In this document: one piece after another, positions 1-6,610 of the stretch
How positions within the stretch are numbered: position 1 is the first letter of the stretch
Layout: each line of letters opens with the position of its first letter
From: an uncultured Porphyromonas sp.
GTDB taxonomy: Bacteria; Bacteroidota; Bacteroidia; Bacteroidales; Porphyromonadaceae
Assembly: GCA_945965245.1 (NCBI GenBank)
Contig: CAMFNC010000024.1
Span: 1-6,612 of the forward strand
DNA length: 6,612 nt
Direction of reading: 5' to 3'
Translations under genes and position numbers: made by a program
Notes under the pieces: model-generated
The model's database searches: none
What the model saw: the letters and a program-made list of their open reading frames with translations, nothing else
Told to the model about the DNA's origin: nothing

Positions 1-1425
1 AAGGTGATTGGTAGGTTCGTCCAAAATCAGCAAATTGACTGGCTCCAATAGGAGTTTAAGTAGTGCCAATCGGGTGCGTTCACCTCCGCTCAGCACCTTG
101 ACTTTCTTGGTGGACTCTTCGCCGCCGAACATAAAAGCCCCCAGCATATCTTTGATTTTATTGCGTATCTCTCCTTTGGCTATATCGTCTATGGTCTGGA
201 AGATGGTCAATTGCTCATCCAACAGCGAGGCTTGATTTTGGGCAAAGTATCCGATTTGCACATTGTGCCCGATTTGCAGTTCGCCGTCATGCTCCAATTC
301 CTGCATGATGCAGCGCACCAGCGTACTCTTGCCCTCGCCGTTTTTGCCCACGAAAGCGATTTTATCACCACGCTCGATGGTCAGATTAACGTCCGAAAAA
401 ATCTGTTTGGTGTCGAAACTTTTGGATACCTCCCGCATGATAACCGGATAATTGCCACTGCGAGGAGCCGGCGGGAAGCGCAGACGCAGGGCGGAGTTAT
501 CCACCTCATCCACCTCCACCGGTTCTAACTTTTCCAACATCTTTACGCGGCTCTGCACTTGCAGGGTTTTGGAGTATGTACCCTTGAACCGTTCGATAAA
601 CTCGCGCGTTTCGGCAATGAATTTCTGCTGCTCGTCATAGGCTTTCTGTTGCTGTTCGCGTCGCTCGGCGCGCAACCGCTGATATTCGGTGTAATTGACC
701 TTGTAGTCATAGATGCGCCCCATGGTCACTTCGATGGTGCGTGTGGTGATGCGATCCACGAAGGCACGGTCGTGACTGATGACTACCACAGTCTGACCTG
801 AATCAATCAGAAAATCTTCGAGCCACTGGATGGACTCTATATCTAAATGGTTGGTAGGCTCGTCGAGAAGTAGTACATCCGGCTTCTGCAATAGCAACTT
901 GGCCAACTCGATGCGCATGCGCCATCCGCCGCTGAATTCGGATGTGGGGCGAGTGAAATCGGTGCGCCGAAAACCCAATCCCAGCAATGTTTTTTCAACG
1001 GCGGCATCGTAATTGATATCTTCGATACCGTAAAACTTCTCGCCCAGTGTGGTCACTCGCTCGATAATGGCATAATACTCTTCACTGTCGTAGTCCGTGC
1101 GTATCTCCAATTGATGGTTCAGCTCGTTGATTTCTGCCTCCATTTCATGAATATGGCGGAATGCTTGCGTCGTTTCGTCAAATACCGTGCGCCCGTCTTC
1201 CGTCATAAGATGTTGGGGCAGATAGGCGATGAGTGTATCTTTGGGCGCATTCACCTTGCCACGGGTCGGTTCGCGTATGCCGGCCAATATTTTGAGCAAT
1301 GTGCTCTTGCCGGCACCGTTTTTGCCCATCAGAGCAATGCGATCTTTGGGGTTAATCACAAAAGAGATATCGGCAAAAAGCGTAGTGCCGCCAAATTCTA
1401 CGGTCAGACCGTCTATGGAAATCAT
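1..1425 (-). CDS. ABC-F family ATPase (ribosome-associated translation factor), C-terminus cut off by the left edge
   Basis: Two ABC ATPase domains lie in one chain with no membrane segments, the ABC-F arrangement. These proteins act in the cytoplasm, binding the ribosomal E site to relieve stalled translation or, in some subfamilies, to protect against antibiotics. The ATG at 1423-1425 opens MISIDGLTVEFGGTT, and the frame stays open for 475 codons to base 1. Domain 1 has Walker A GKNGAGKST (34-42), Q-loop Q71, signature SEFSGGW (162-168), Walker B LLLDEPTNHLD (185-195, catalytic E189) and H-loop SHD (217-219). A charged, glutamine-rich linker (about 240-300) corresponds to the tRNA-interaction motif. 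Domain 2 has Walker A GKNGEGKST (360-368), signature LSGGERTR (445-452) and Walker B LILDEPTNHL, which ends exactly at the window edge. From memory, close Bacteroides homologues are about 640-650 residues, so roughly 170 are missing, including the second H-loop. The gene follows the acetyltransferase after 14 bp and is probably the third gene of a mutS-led operon. The family is certain; the subfamily (antibiotic resistance or housekeeping) is not. Confidence 0.95.
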   Translation of the reverse strand, partial: MISIDGLTVEFGGTTLFADISFVINPKDRIALMGKNGAGKSTLLKILAGIREPTRGKVNAPKDTLIAYLPQHLMTEDGRTVFDETTQAFRHIHEMEAEINELNHQLEIRTDYDSEEYYAIIERVTTLGEKFYGIEDINYDAAVEKTLLGLGFRRTDFTRPTSEFSGGWRMRIELAKLLLQKPDVLLLDEPTNHLDIESIQWLEDFLIDSGQTVVVISHDRAFVDRITTRTIEVTMGRIYDYKVNYTEYQRLRAERREQQQKAYDEQQKFIAETREFIERFKGTYSKTLQVQSRVKMLEKLEPVEVDEVDNSALRLRFPPAPRSGNYPVIMREVSKSFDTKQIFSDVNLTIERGDKIAFVGKNGEGKSTLVRCIMQELEHDGELQIGHNVQIGYFAQNQASLLDEQLTIFQTIDDIAKGEIRNKIKDMLGAFMFGGEESTKKVKVLSGGERTRLALLKLLLEPVNLLILDEPTNHL

Positions 1426-1439
1426 AAGGAATTAAGAAG

Positions 1440-2009
1440 TTAAATATTATTGGAGTTGATGAGTGTGCGCACCACGCGAGCCGGATTGCCTGCCACCACC
1501 GTATCGGGCGGCACGTCGCGGGTTACCACACTGCCAGCTCCGATAACGGCACGGTCGCCGATATCCACCCCCGGCAAGATGATGCTACCGCCTCCAATCC
1601 AAACATCATGCCCCACAGTAATGCTGCGCCCACGCTCCACTCCGCAGCGTCGGGCATTGGCCTCCAGAGGATGCGATACCGTATAGAAACTGACATTCGG
1701 ACCGATAAGAACCCGGTCACCGATGCGTATGGGCGCGCTGTCCAGCAAGGTGATGCCGTGATTGCCAAATGTATGGCTGCCGATGTAGATATTACGACCG
1801 TAATCGCAAGTCAGAGGTTGAAGAAAGTAAGACTCTTCGCCCACATGAGCGCAAAGTTTGCCCAGCAAATTCTTCATGCCCTCCGTATCGTCCGGCTCCA
1901 GAGAATTATAGGCACGCATCATTTGTTTGGCGTGTATCAGCTCTGCATAGAGTTCTTCATCGAGGGGGTTATACCACAGTCCCGATTCTTGTTTTTCTTT
2001 TTCCGTCAT
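1440..2009 (-). CDS. Maltose/galactoside O-acetyltransferase-like protein (left-handed beta-helix, hexapeptide repeats)
   Basis: This 189-residue cytoplasmic enzyme probably transfers acetyl from acetyl-CoA to a sugar hydroxyl, as Maa, LacA and NodL do. The N-terminal part (about 10-55, starting GLWYNPLDEEL) matches the Mac domain that precedes the catalytic helix in this family. From about 65 on, hexapeptide-type repeats follow, such as IYIGSHTFGN, IRIGDRVLIGPNVSF, ITVGHDVWIGGGSI and ILPGVDIGDRAVIGAGSVV. SHPL holds H113, which by position corresponds to the catalytic histidine of LacA. The end, DTVVAGNPARVVR (169-181), is the usual acetyl-CoA-binding C-terminal motif. The length is normal for the family and the first ATG gives a full Mac domain. 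It begins 27 bp after the mutS stop and ends 14 bp before the ABC-F start, so it is probably co-transcribed with both. Acceptor specificity cannot be read from sequence: members annotated Maa act on glucose, maltose, galactosides, Nod factors or cell-surface sugars. Confidence 0.93.
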   Translation of the reverse strand: MTEKEKQESGLWYNPLDEELYAELIHAKQMMRAYNSLEPDDTEGMKNLLGKLCAHVGEESYFLQPLTCDYGRNIYIGSHTFGNHGITLLDSAPIRIGDRVLIGPNVSFYTVSHPLEANARRCGVERGRSITVGHDVWIGGGSIILPGVDIGDRAVIGAGSVVTRDVPPDTVVAGNPARVVRTLINSNNI

Positions 2010-2036
2010 CCGTGATTTATCGTTTATGTCGTTGGG

Positions 2037-4691
2037 TTAATAGCCACGCAAAAGGCGTTGTATTTCATCCAGTTTATTGAGAGCCTCCAAGGGTGTAAGG
2101 CGATTGATATCCACTTCCAACAGCACGTCTCGAATTTGGCTCAGCAAAGGGTCATCCAATTGGAAGAAACTCAACTGATAGCTCTCCTCTGTCCGGCTTT
2201 TCTTATTGCGTTTGCCTGCATGGTTCGCTGGTGTGGCGGGATAAGAAGCGGTGGAGGAGGAGGTGTCTATATGCTCTGCTTCCAGTTTGCTCAATATCTC
2301 GCCGGCACGCTCCACAATGCTGGGAGGCATCCCCCCCAAACGCGCCACCTGAATACCGAAGCTGTGCGCACTGCCACCACGCTCCAGTTTGCGCAGGAAG
2401 AGCATCCGGCCTTCCACCTCGCGTGCCGAAACGTTGTAATTATGCACCCGTGGCAATAGCTCTTCCATTTCGTTGAGTTCGTGATAATGGGTGGCAAATA
2501 ACGTTTTGGCACGGCCACGATTATTATTGTGCAGATACTCCACAATAGCCCAAGCGATGCTGATGCCATCGTAAGTGCTGGTGCCACGCCCCAACTCATC
2601 GAAGAGAACCAGACTGCGCGGTGAAAGATTGTTGAGAATATTGGAAGCCTCCTGCATCTCCACCATAAATGTAGACTCTCCGCGTGAGATATTGTCCGAT
2701 GCCCCCACACGAGTAAAGATGCTATCTACAATGCCGATGCGGGCAGATTCCGCCGGCACAAAACTACCTATCTGAGCCAGCAATGTGATGAGGGCCGTCT
2801 GACGCAACAGGGCAGATTTACCGCTCATGTTCGGCCCCGTGACCATCATAATCTGCTGTGTATCGCTATCCAAATACACATCGTTGGGGATGTAAGGGGT
2901 TTCAGGAGGCAGACCGCATTCGATTACGGGATGTCGGCCTTTTTTGATGTCGATAATCAAGCTGTCGTCCACCACCGGACAGACATATCCCCGACAGCGT
3001 GCTGTTTCTGCCAAGGAAAAGATACAGTCCAATTCCGCCACGGCATGGCTATCGGCTTGCAGTGACACGATGTGGCGTGTGAGTTCATTAATCAGTTCAC
3101 CGTAGATGCGGGCTTCAATGACAGCAATTCGCTCCTCGGCTCCGAGTATTTTTTCTTCATAATGCTTTAGCTCTTCGGTGATGTATCGCTCGGCACTGAC
3201 CAACGTCTGTTTTCTGATCCATTCGGGCGGCACTTTGTCCTTGTGCGTATTGCGCACCTCGATATAATAGCCGAATACATTGTTGAAGCCTATTTTCAAA
3301 CTCGGTATGCCGGTGCGTTCGCTTTCGCGTTGCTGTAATTGCAGGAGATAGTCTTTGCTGCCGATATGTAATCGGCGCAGTTCGTCCAATTCGGCATCCA
3401 CGCCCGTTGCCACCACCTGACCGCGCCCCAGAGCCAAAGGAGCATCCGGCACAATCTCGCGGCGAATGCGTTCGCGCAAATCCACACACGGATCCAGCGA
3501 CTGCCCCACCAGTACCAGTTCGTCCTCATCGGCAGCCAGACATGCCGCGCGTATCTCTTCCACTGCATCCAAAGAGAGCATCAGCTGCACCACTTCGCGC
3601 GGAGCAATACGTGCTGTGGCGGCTTTGGAGCACAGACGCTCCATATCTCCGATACGCTGCATGGCGTCACACAGCACCTCTCGCAAATCGGGTTGGCGGA
3701 AAAGACACTCCACCATGCGTTGGCGGCGGCGGATAGGCTCCACCTCTGCCAGCGGAAAGACCACCCACTTGCGCAGCAGGCGTGCACCCATGGGGGTTAT
3801 GGTACGGTCTATGACGCCGAGAAGGCACATCCCCCCCTCTGTACTGATGGGTTGCAGTAGCTCCAGACTGCGCACCGTGAATGTATCAAGGCGCACAAAG
3901 CCGCTTCGCTCGATGCGCCCCAGCGTGGTAATATGTTTAATCCGATTATGTTTGGTCAGTTCCAGATAATTCAGAATGACACCTGCGGTGGTGGAGGCCA
4001 AGGGATAATTTCCCAGTCCGAACCCTTTGAGACTGTTCACACCGAAATGTTTGAGCAAAAGTTCGCGGTTATTGTCAGCACTGTAATACCAGTCGTCCAA
4101 CTCATAAATAAAAGCCTTGGTCTGGAAAAAGCGGTCGAAGTCGGTACGTGCCGAGCGTTCCACCAACACCTCTTTAGGCTGATAACTGCTCAATAGTTTG
4201 TTGATGTAATCGCGATTACCTTCGGCACAGAGAAACTCTCCGGTGGAAATATCGAGAAGTGCAAAACCGCAAGTATTGTCACGTTGTTGCTTGACGGCCG
4301 CCAAGAAATTGTTTTGCTTATTATCCAGCACATTATCGTTCATCGCCACTCCCGGCGTAACGAGTTCGGTAATTCCCCGCTTGACCAACGTTTTTGTCTG
4401 CTTGGGATCCTCCAGCTGATCGCAGATAGCCACTCGTTTGCCTGCACGCACCAATTTGGGCAGATAAGTATCCAGCGCATGATGCGGAAATCCTGCCATG
4501 GCGGCATCGGCAGTCGCTCCATTGGAACGTTTGGTCAGTGTAATGCCCAGAATTTCCGATGCCACGATGGCATCGTCGGCATAAGTTTCATAGAAATCGC
4601 CCACACGAAACAGCAACACTGCATCGGGATGCTGCCCCTTAATTTGATAAAACTGCCGCATCATGGGCGTATCCGCCAAATTTTTAGTCAT
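2037..4691 (-). CDS. mutS: DNA mismatch repair protein MutS
   Basis: MutS is the mismatch-sensing ATPase of methyl-independent or MutL-endonuclease mismatch repair. It binds mispaired DNA as a dimer, then slides and recruits MutL. The 884 residues are complete. Domain I carries the mismatch-reading Phe-X-Glu as F33-Y34-E35 in GDFYE. The connector and lever domains follow, with the clamp region around 440-550 (FGYYIEV at 473-479, LVSAERYITEEL at 497-508). The ATPase domain has Walker A GPNMSGKS (619-626), signature SRGESTFMVEM (669-679), Walker B LVLFDELGRGTST (694-706; D698, E699) and ATHYHEL (733-739). A Ser/Ala/Lys-rich linker (about 809-837) leads to QLSFF (839-843), a good beta-clamp-binding pentapeptide, and a C-terminal helical segment (LTPLEALNKLDEI, 865-877). 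The chosen ATG is supported by DTPMMRQFYQIK, which aligns with the start of E. coli MutS. No lesion is seen in any key motif. It is the first gene of a three-gene cluster and lies directly downstream of a mobile-element junction. Confidence 0.98.
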   Translation of the reverse strand: MTKNLADTPMMRQFYQIKGQHPDAVLLFRVGDFYETYADDAIVASEILGITLTKRSNGATADAAMAGFPHHALDTYLPKLVRAGKRVAICDQLEDPKQTKTLVKRGITELVTPGVAMNDNVLDNKQNNFLAAVKQQRDNTCGFALLDISTGEFLCAEGNRDYINKLLSSYQPKEVLVERSARTDFDRFFQTKAFIYELDDWYYSADNNRELLLKHFGVNSLKGFGLGNYPLASTTAGVILNYLELTKHNRIKHITTLGRIERSGFVRLDTFTVRSLELLQPISTEGGMCLLGVIDRTITPMGARLLRKWVVFPLAEVEPIRRRQRMVECLFRQPDLREVLCDAMQRIGDMERLCSKAATARIAPREVVQLMLSLDAVEEIRAACLAADEDELVLVGQSLDPCVDLRERIRREIVPDAPLALGRGQVVATGVDAELDELRRLHIGSKDYLLQLQQRESERTGIPSLKIGFNNVFGYYIEVRNTHKDKVPPEWIRKQTLVSAERYITEELKHYEEKILGAEERIAVIEARIYGELINELTRHIVSLQADSHAVAELDCIFSLAETARCRGYVCPVVDDSLIIDIKKGRHPVIECGLPPETPYIPNDVYLDSDTQQIMMVTGPNMSGKSALLRQTALITLLAQIGSFVPAESARIGIVDSIFTRVGASDNISRGESTFMVEMQEASNILNNLSPRSLVLFDELGRGTSTYDGISIAWAIVEYLHNNNRGRAKTLFATHYHELNEMEELLPRVHNYNVSAREVEGRMLFLRKLERGGSAHSFGIQVARLGGMPPSIVERAGEILSKLEAEHIDTSSSTASYPATPANHAGKRNKKSRTEESYQLSFFQLDDPLLSQIRDVLLEVDINRLTPLEALNKLDEIQRLLRGY

Positions 4692-4714
4692 AGAGGAAAA
4701 CGGTTTAGGAGGTA

Positions 4715-4722
4715 TAAAGGTA
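4715..4722 (-). promoter_or_regulatory. Possible mutS-proximal -7 box, degenerate Bacteroides type
   Basis: The minus strand reads TACCTTTA, seven of eight positions of the Bacteroidetes -7 consensus TAnnTTTG. It lies 23 bases before the mutS ATG, which would give a short leader. The expected TTG near -33 is not at the usual 19-21 bp; the nearest, in GTTGGG, is about 25 bp away. The box may therefore be weak or spurious. Promoter identity is inferred from consensus only. Confidence 0.35.
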
Positions 4723-4865
4723 GCGAAAAAGCATCAGAACTGCTTCCCAACCGAGTCATGGCATAACCTTGCGAAAGAGAGTAAGTTAACACAAGCGCGC
4801 AACGTGTCGAAAAATTTATGCGCTTGGATTTTTTGCTTTCGAACTATCTTATTGAGGAATAGAGT

Positions 4866-4896
4866 GTTACCTTTTTAGGATAGGTGAATAGGTAAC
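4866..4896. repeat. Dyad GTTACCT/AGGTAAC overlapping an 8-bp tandem direct repeat
   Basis: GTTACCT (4866-4872) pairs with AGGTAAC (4890-4896). After one mismatch a further four pairs (one wobble) form inside, leaving a seven-base loop. The right half also contains two adjacent copies of ATAGGTRA (4880-4887 and 4888-4895). No T-run follows on either strand, so it is not a typical intrinsic terminator. A protein-binding site, for example for a recombinase or repressor, is possible but unproven. Confidence 0.5.
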
Positions 4897-4945
4897 GATT
4901 TGGAAATGAGCGGAGTGCTTTGAGGCACATTGTTTTGAATAGCCA

Positions 4946-5006
4946 AAGAACGCTCACTCTTATCACCTGCAAAGGTACAGATTTGCGAGCGAAAGTGAGC
5001 GTTCTT
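4946..5006. repeat. Perfect 13-bp inverted repeat flanking a promoter/attachment-like core
   Basis: AAGAACGCTCACT (4946-4958) is the exact reverse complement of AGTGAGCGTTCTT (4994-5006). The arms are separated by 35 bases and form a 61-bp unit. The spacer contains GCAAAGGTAC (4969-4978), close to the centre of the unit. There is no obvious target-site duplication outside the arms. The long spacer and lack of a T-run argue against a terminator. It could be a recombinase or regulator site at the element end, or a very short invertible segment; the sequence alone does not decide. Confidence 0.85.
4969..4978 (-). promoter_or_regulatory. GTACCTTTGC: candidate CTnDOT-type attachment core and consensus -7 promoter box
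   Basis: Read on the minus strand, this decamer fits GTANNTTTGC, the core reported for integration of CTnDOT-family tyrosine-recombinase elements. It also contains TACCTTTG, a full match to the Bacteroides -7 consensus TAnnTTTG. It lies about 100 bp beyond the mob stop, where the end of a mobilizable element would be expected. As a promoter it would fire leftward toward mutS with a leader of about 270 bases, but no TTG is visible at the -33 spacing. The match is direct; the role is inferred. Confidence 0.5.
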
Positions 5007-5078
5007 ACGTGATTTTCTTCTTAAAAAGTTTTGTCGCAACTGAAATACAACGATGAAAGAGAAGGAGGTCTTTCGGTT

Positions 5079-6335
5079 TTATAGCCGTTGCGAGCGATTA
5101 CGATTGATAAGCTGTTTCCATTTCTGTTCGCACCAATCGGTAACGGGAAGTCCGTTGATAGTCAGTAGCGGTCGCTTCTTCTCATCCTTAGCGATGCGGA
5201 TTTCACAACCCTCTTCCGTAAACTCTCTCTTGTATAGTCCCGAATAGGCTTTAGCCGTACCTCGCTGGGGAGCTTCCGTGCGATACATTTCTGCAATTCT
5301 GTCATCAGAGAAATTCATCTTTCGGAGCATCAGACGGATATTTAAGAGTTGGTAGAAACCATTGAAGAAGCGTTTTATCCAATTCCGCTCTTCCTCGTAA
5401 ACCTGCATGGTCTCTTTCAGTTCGGCAATGGCTCTGTCTCTTCCCTTAACCGTGTCCTGCAAGAGAACAATCTCCTTTCGGATTTCATTCTTCTCCTTTT
5501 CCGAAAGATACCGCTGTCGTTCGGCTTCCTGTTCCAAGTCTGCGATGCGTTTTTCTGCCTTGTCGAGTTCAGAGTTGCCAAATATAGAATAAAACGTACC
5601 TTTCATTCGGAGTTTGCCTGCCTGCTTCTCCAACTCTTTTATCTTGGCAGTGAGTTCTGCTTCTTGCGCCTCTTTCTCTTTCGTGGATTTTAGGACTTCC
5701 TTGTAATACTCCATCGTGGTGCGGTGCTTGGCTTCCGAACCGTGTACGCCCCGTTCCAATCCGAACCGTTGCATTCGCTTGGCATAACTCGTCTGATAGT
5801 CTTCCAACTTTTTGGGCGTGAGCACATCATCTGCACAAAGTCGTACCTTATTCTTCTTTGTCTTGTACTTCCGCTTGCCGTTCTTGGCTTCCTCTTTGGC
5901 TTTCCGTCTTTCACCCGTGACAATCGGGACAACTGTGGCGTGAATATGAGGTGTGTCCTCATCTGCGTGCAGTGTGGCTGCGACCACATTGTCCGCCCCG
6001 AAAGTGGTGCGAAGCCAATCCATCGTTTCATTGCACCATTCGTACAGGCGTCCTTCTTGCTCTATGCGAGCCATATCCTCCGGTGAACTTGACAGGATAA
6101 AGCGTAAGGCTTTGACTTGGTTCTGTGCCACCTTTCGGTAGATACCTGCCGTGGCGATGCGATGCTCTATCGCTTCGGTACGGTTAGTTACATTTGCAGG
6201 GAATTGCACCAGCTCTCGATTGAGGTGTGTGCGGGAGGAATCGACGTTACTCGGCATGAATGTACGCGCTATGTGTGCGGTCATTGCCGAGTCGTTTCCT
6301 CTCGCCTTGTCTATATGTAAAACGGCGTAGCCCAT
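5079..6335 (-). CDS. MobV-family relaxase (Pre/Mob plasmid mobilization protein)
   Basis: Relaxases of this family nick one strand at oriT, stay attached to its 5' end and lead it through a conjugation channel supplied by another element. The 418 residues look complete. The N-terminal catalytic domain opens MGYAVLHIDKA. TAHIAR holds H21, matching by position the catalytic histidine (H22) of pMV158 MobM, and SSRTHLNREL (33-42) is the conserved motif after it. HADEDTPHIH (123-132) is the metal-binding three-histidine motif, with H123, H130 and H132. A Lys-rich stretch (145-165) follows. From about 210 to 315 the chain is rich in Glu, Lys and Arg with heptad-like spacing, so a coiled coil is likely. 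The C-terminal region (about 318-418) resembles the tails of Bacteroides mobilization proteins. The ATG at 6333-6335 begins the conserved motif, and no Shine-Dalgarno is visible. The gene runs toward mutS, 387 bp away. With no type IV secretion genes in view, it probably depends on a helper ICE or plasmid. Confidence 0.93.
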   Translation of the reverse strand: MGYAVLHIDKARGNDSAMTAHIARTFMPSNVDSSRTHLNRELVQFPANVTNRTEAIEHRIATAGIYRKVAQNQVKALRFILSSSPEDMARIEQEGRLYEWCNETMDWLRTTFGADNVVAATLHADEDTPHIHATVVPIVTGERRKAKEEAKNGKRKYKTKKNKVRLCADDVLTPKKLEDYQTSYAKRMQRFGLERGVHGSEAKHRTTMEYYKEVLKSTKEKEAQEAELTAKIKELEKQAGKLRMKGTFYSIFGNSELDKAEKRIADLEQEAERQRYLSEKEKNEIRKEIVLLQDTVKGRDRAIAELKETMQVYEEERNWIKRFFNGFYQLLNIRLMLRKMNFSDDRIAEMYRTEAPQRGTAKAYSGLYKREFTEEGCEIRIAKDEKKRPLLTINGLPVTDWCEQKWKQLINRNRSQRL

Positions 6336-6360
6336 TGCTTGAAGATTGATTTAGGGGTAT

Positions 6361-6382
6361 CCAAAGGGGCACCGCCCCTTGG
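6361..6382. repeat. GC-rich hairpin in the mob leader
   Basis: CCAA-A-GGGGC (6361-6370) pairs with GCCCCTTGG (6374-6382) over nine base pairs with one bulged A and a three-base loop, ACC. It sits 25 bp upstream of the relaxase start. No T-run follows on either strand, so it is more likely part of the oriT secondary structure or a leader hairpin controlling mob than a terminator. Confidence 0.75.
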
Positions 6383-6384
6383 CT

Positions 6385-6436
6385 CAGGAGGGTATTTTTA
6401 GCGATAACGGAGTGCAGCGTAAAGAAAATACCCTAA
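6385..6436. other. Candidate origin of transfer (oriT) with AGGGTATTTT/AAAATACCCT dyad
   Basis: AGGGTATTTT (6389-6398) is the exact reverse complement of AAAATACCCT (6425-6434), with one more wobble pair inside. The 24-base spacer contains GATAACGGAGTGCAGCG. MobV-type systems usually have oriT, with inverted repeats, directly upstream of the relaxase gene. This dyad lies 54-99 bp upstream of the relaxase start, beside a second hairpin, and a GGGTAT motif recurs at 6355-6360. The nick site cannot be placed from sequence. The position and structure are seen; the oriT role is inferred from the family. Confidence 0.6.
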
Positions 6437-6448
6437 TGAGCTATGGCA

Positions 6449-6610
6449 TTATTCGAAATGTCCGCTCCGCCCTGCTCGTGCTTCTTTCTTGTTGCGTTGC
6501 ATCCTGTGAATGCCTGCACGCTTTGTTTCTAAGTTTTGCTCTGCAAACTTGCTGTTCTGAGGAACTGCCGTAGCTATCGAAACAAAGCCGTTTATTCGCA
6601 TACATTTTAT
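6449..6610 (-). CDS. C-terminal end of an unidentified element protein, or a small ORF, at the right edge
   Basis: On the minus strand one frame is open from the right edge to TAA at 6449-6451, giving 53 codons. It ends in NKKEARAGRSGHFE, a basic tail plausible for an element DNA-processing protein. An ATG at 6599-6601 would give a 50-residue protein; otherwise this is the end of a longer gene starting beyond the window. The stop lies just before the oriT-like dyad, so this gene and mob would be co-directional with oriT between them, as in many mobilizable elements where a primase or accessory mobilization gene precedes mob. A second frame of the same strand (6441-6611) is open too, so the coding assignment is uncertain. 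The product is not recognised. Confidence 0.4.
   Translation of the reverse strand: MKCMRINGFVSIATAVPQNSKFAEQNLETKRAGIHRMQRNKKEARAGRSGHFE

Larger units (their letters stand above)
4692..5078. other. Gene-free junction region between mutS and the mobilization gene
   Basis: No convincing coding frame, tRNA or insertion sequence is visible in these 387 bases. The mutS-proximal part (to about 4740) holds a degenerate promoter box. The middle has a loose dyad (CAAGCGC at 4792-4798 against GCGCTTG at 4820-4826) and a hairpin with direct repeats (4866-4896). The right part has a perfect 13-bp inverted repeat enclosing GTACCTTTGC on the minus strand. After the mob stop there is a short GAAAG...CTTTC dyad (minus strand) with no T-run, so no clear terminator separates mob from mutS. 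The region most likely spans the boundary between host chromosome and integrated element. Confidence 0.7.

Noticed and set aside
2220..2275. GGAGGAGGAGG-like run as a ribosome binding site or repeat
   Set aside because: It is inside mutS and encodes the Ser-rich linker before the C-terminal beta-clamp motif on the opposite strand.
3466..3969. Plus-strand frame of 167 codons inside mutS
   Set aside because: Ser/Arg-rich low-complexity translation antisense to mutS, with no domain or start context.
4726..4745. Minus-strand AAGCA/TGCTT hairpin followed by T residues, as a terminator before mutS
   Set aside because: The stem is only five pairs, AT-rich, and would overlap the putative mutS promoter; too weak to call.
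4284..4766. Plus-strand frame of 160 codons overlapping the start of mutS
   Set aside because: It is a shadow of the mutS coding strand; the mutS frame has all family motifs, and this one has none.
4792..4835. CAAGCGC/GCGCTTG dyad followed by a T-run on the plus strand, as a terminator
   Set aside because: The loop is about 21 bases, the stem is short, and no plus-strand gene lies upstream for it to terminate.
4692..5078. tRNA gene as the integration target
   Set aside because: No cloverleaf-forming sequence or TTCGANNC-type arm is seen on either strand, so insertion into a tRNA gene at this end is not supported.
6379..6573. Plus-strand open frame of 64 codons starting within the oriT-like region
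   Set aside because: It is antisense to the right-edge frame, begins inside the dyad and shows no recognisable domain; its hydrophobic Cys-rich stretch is the complement of the basic minus-strand tail.
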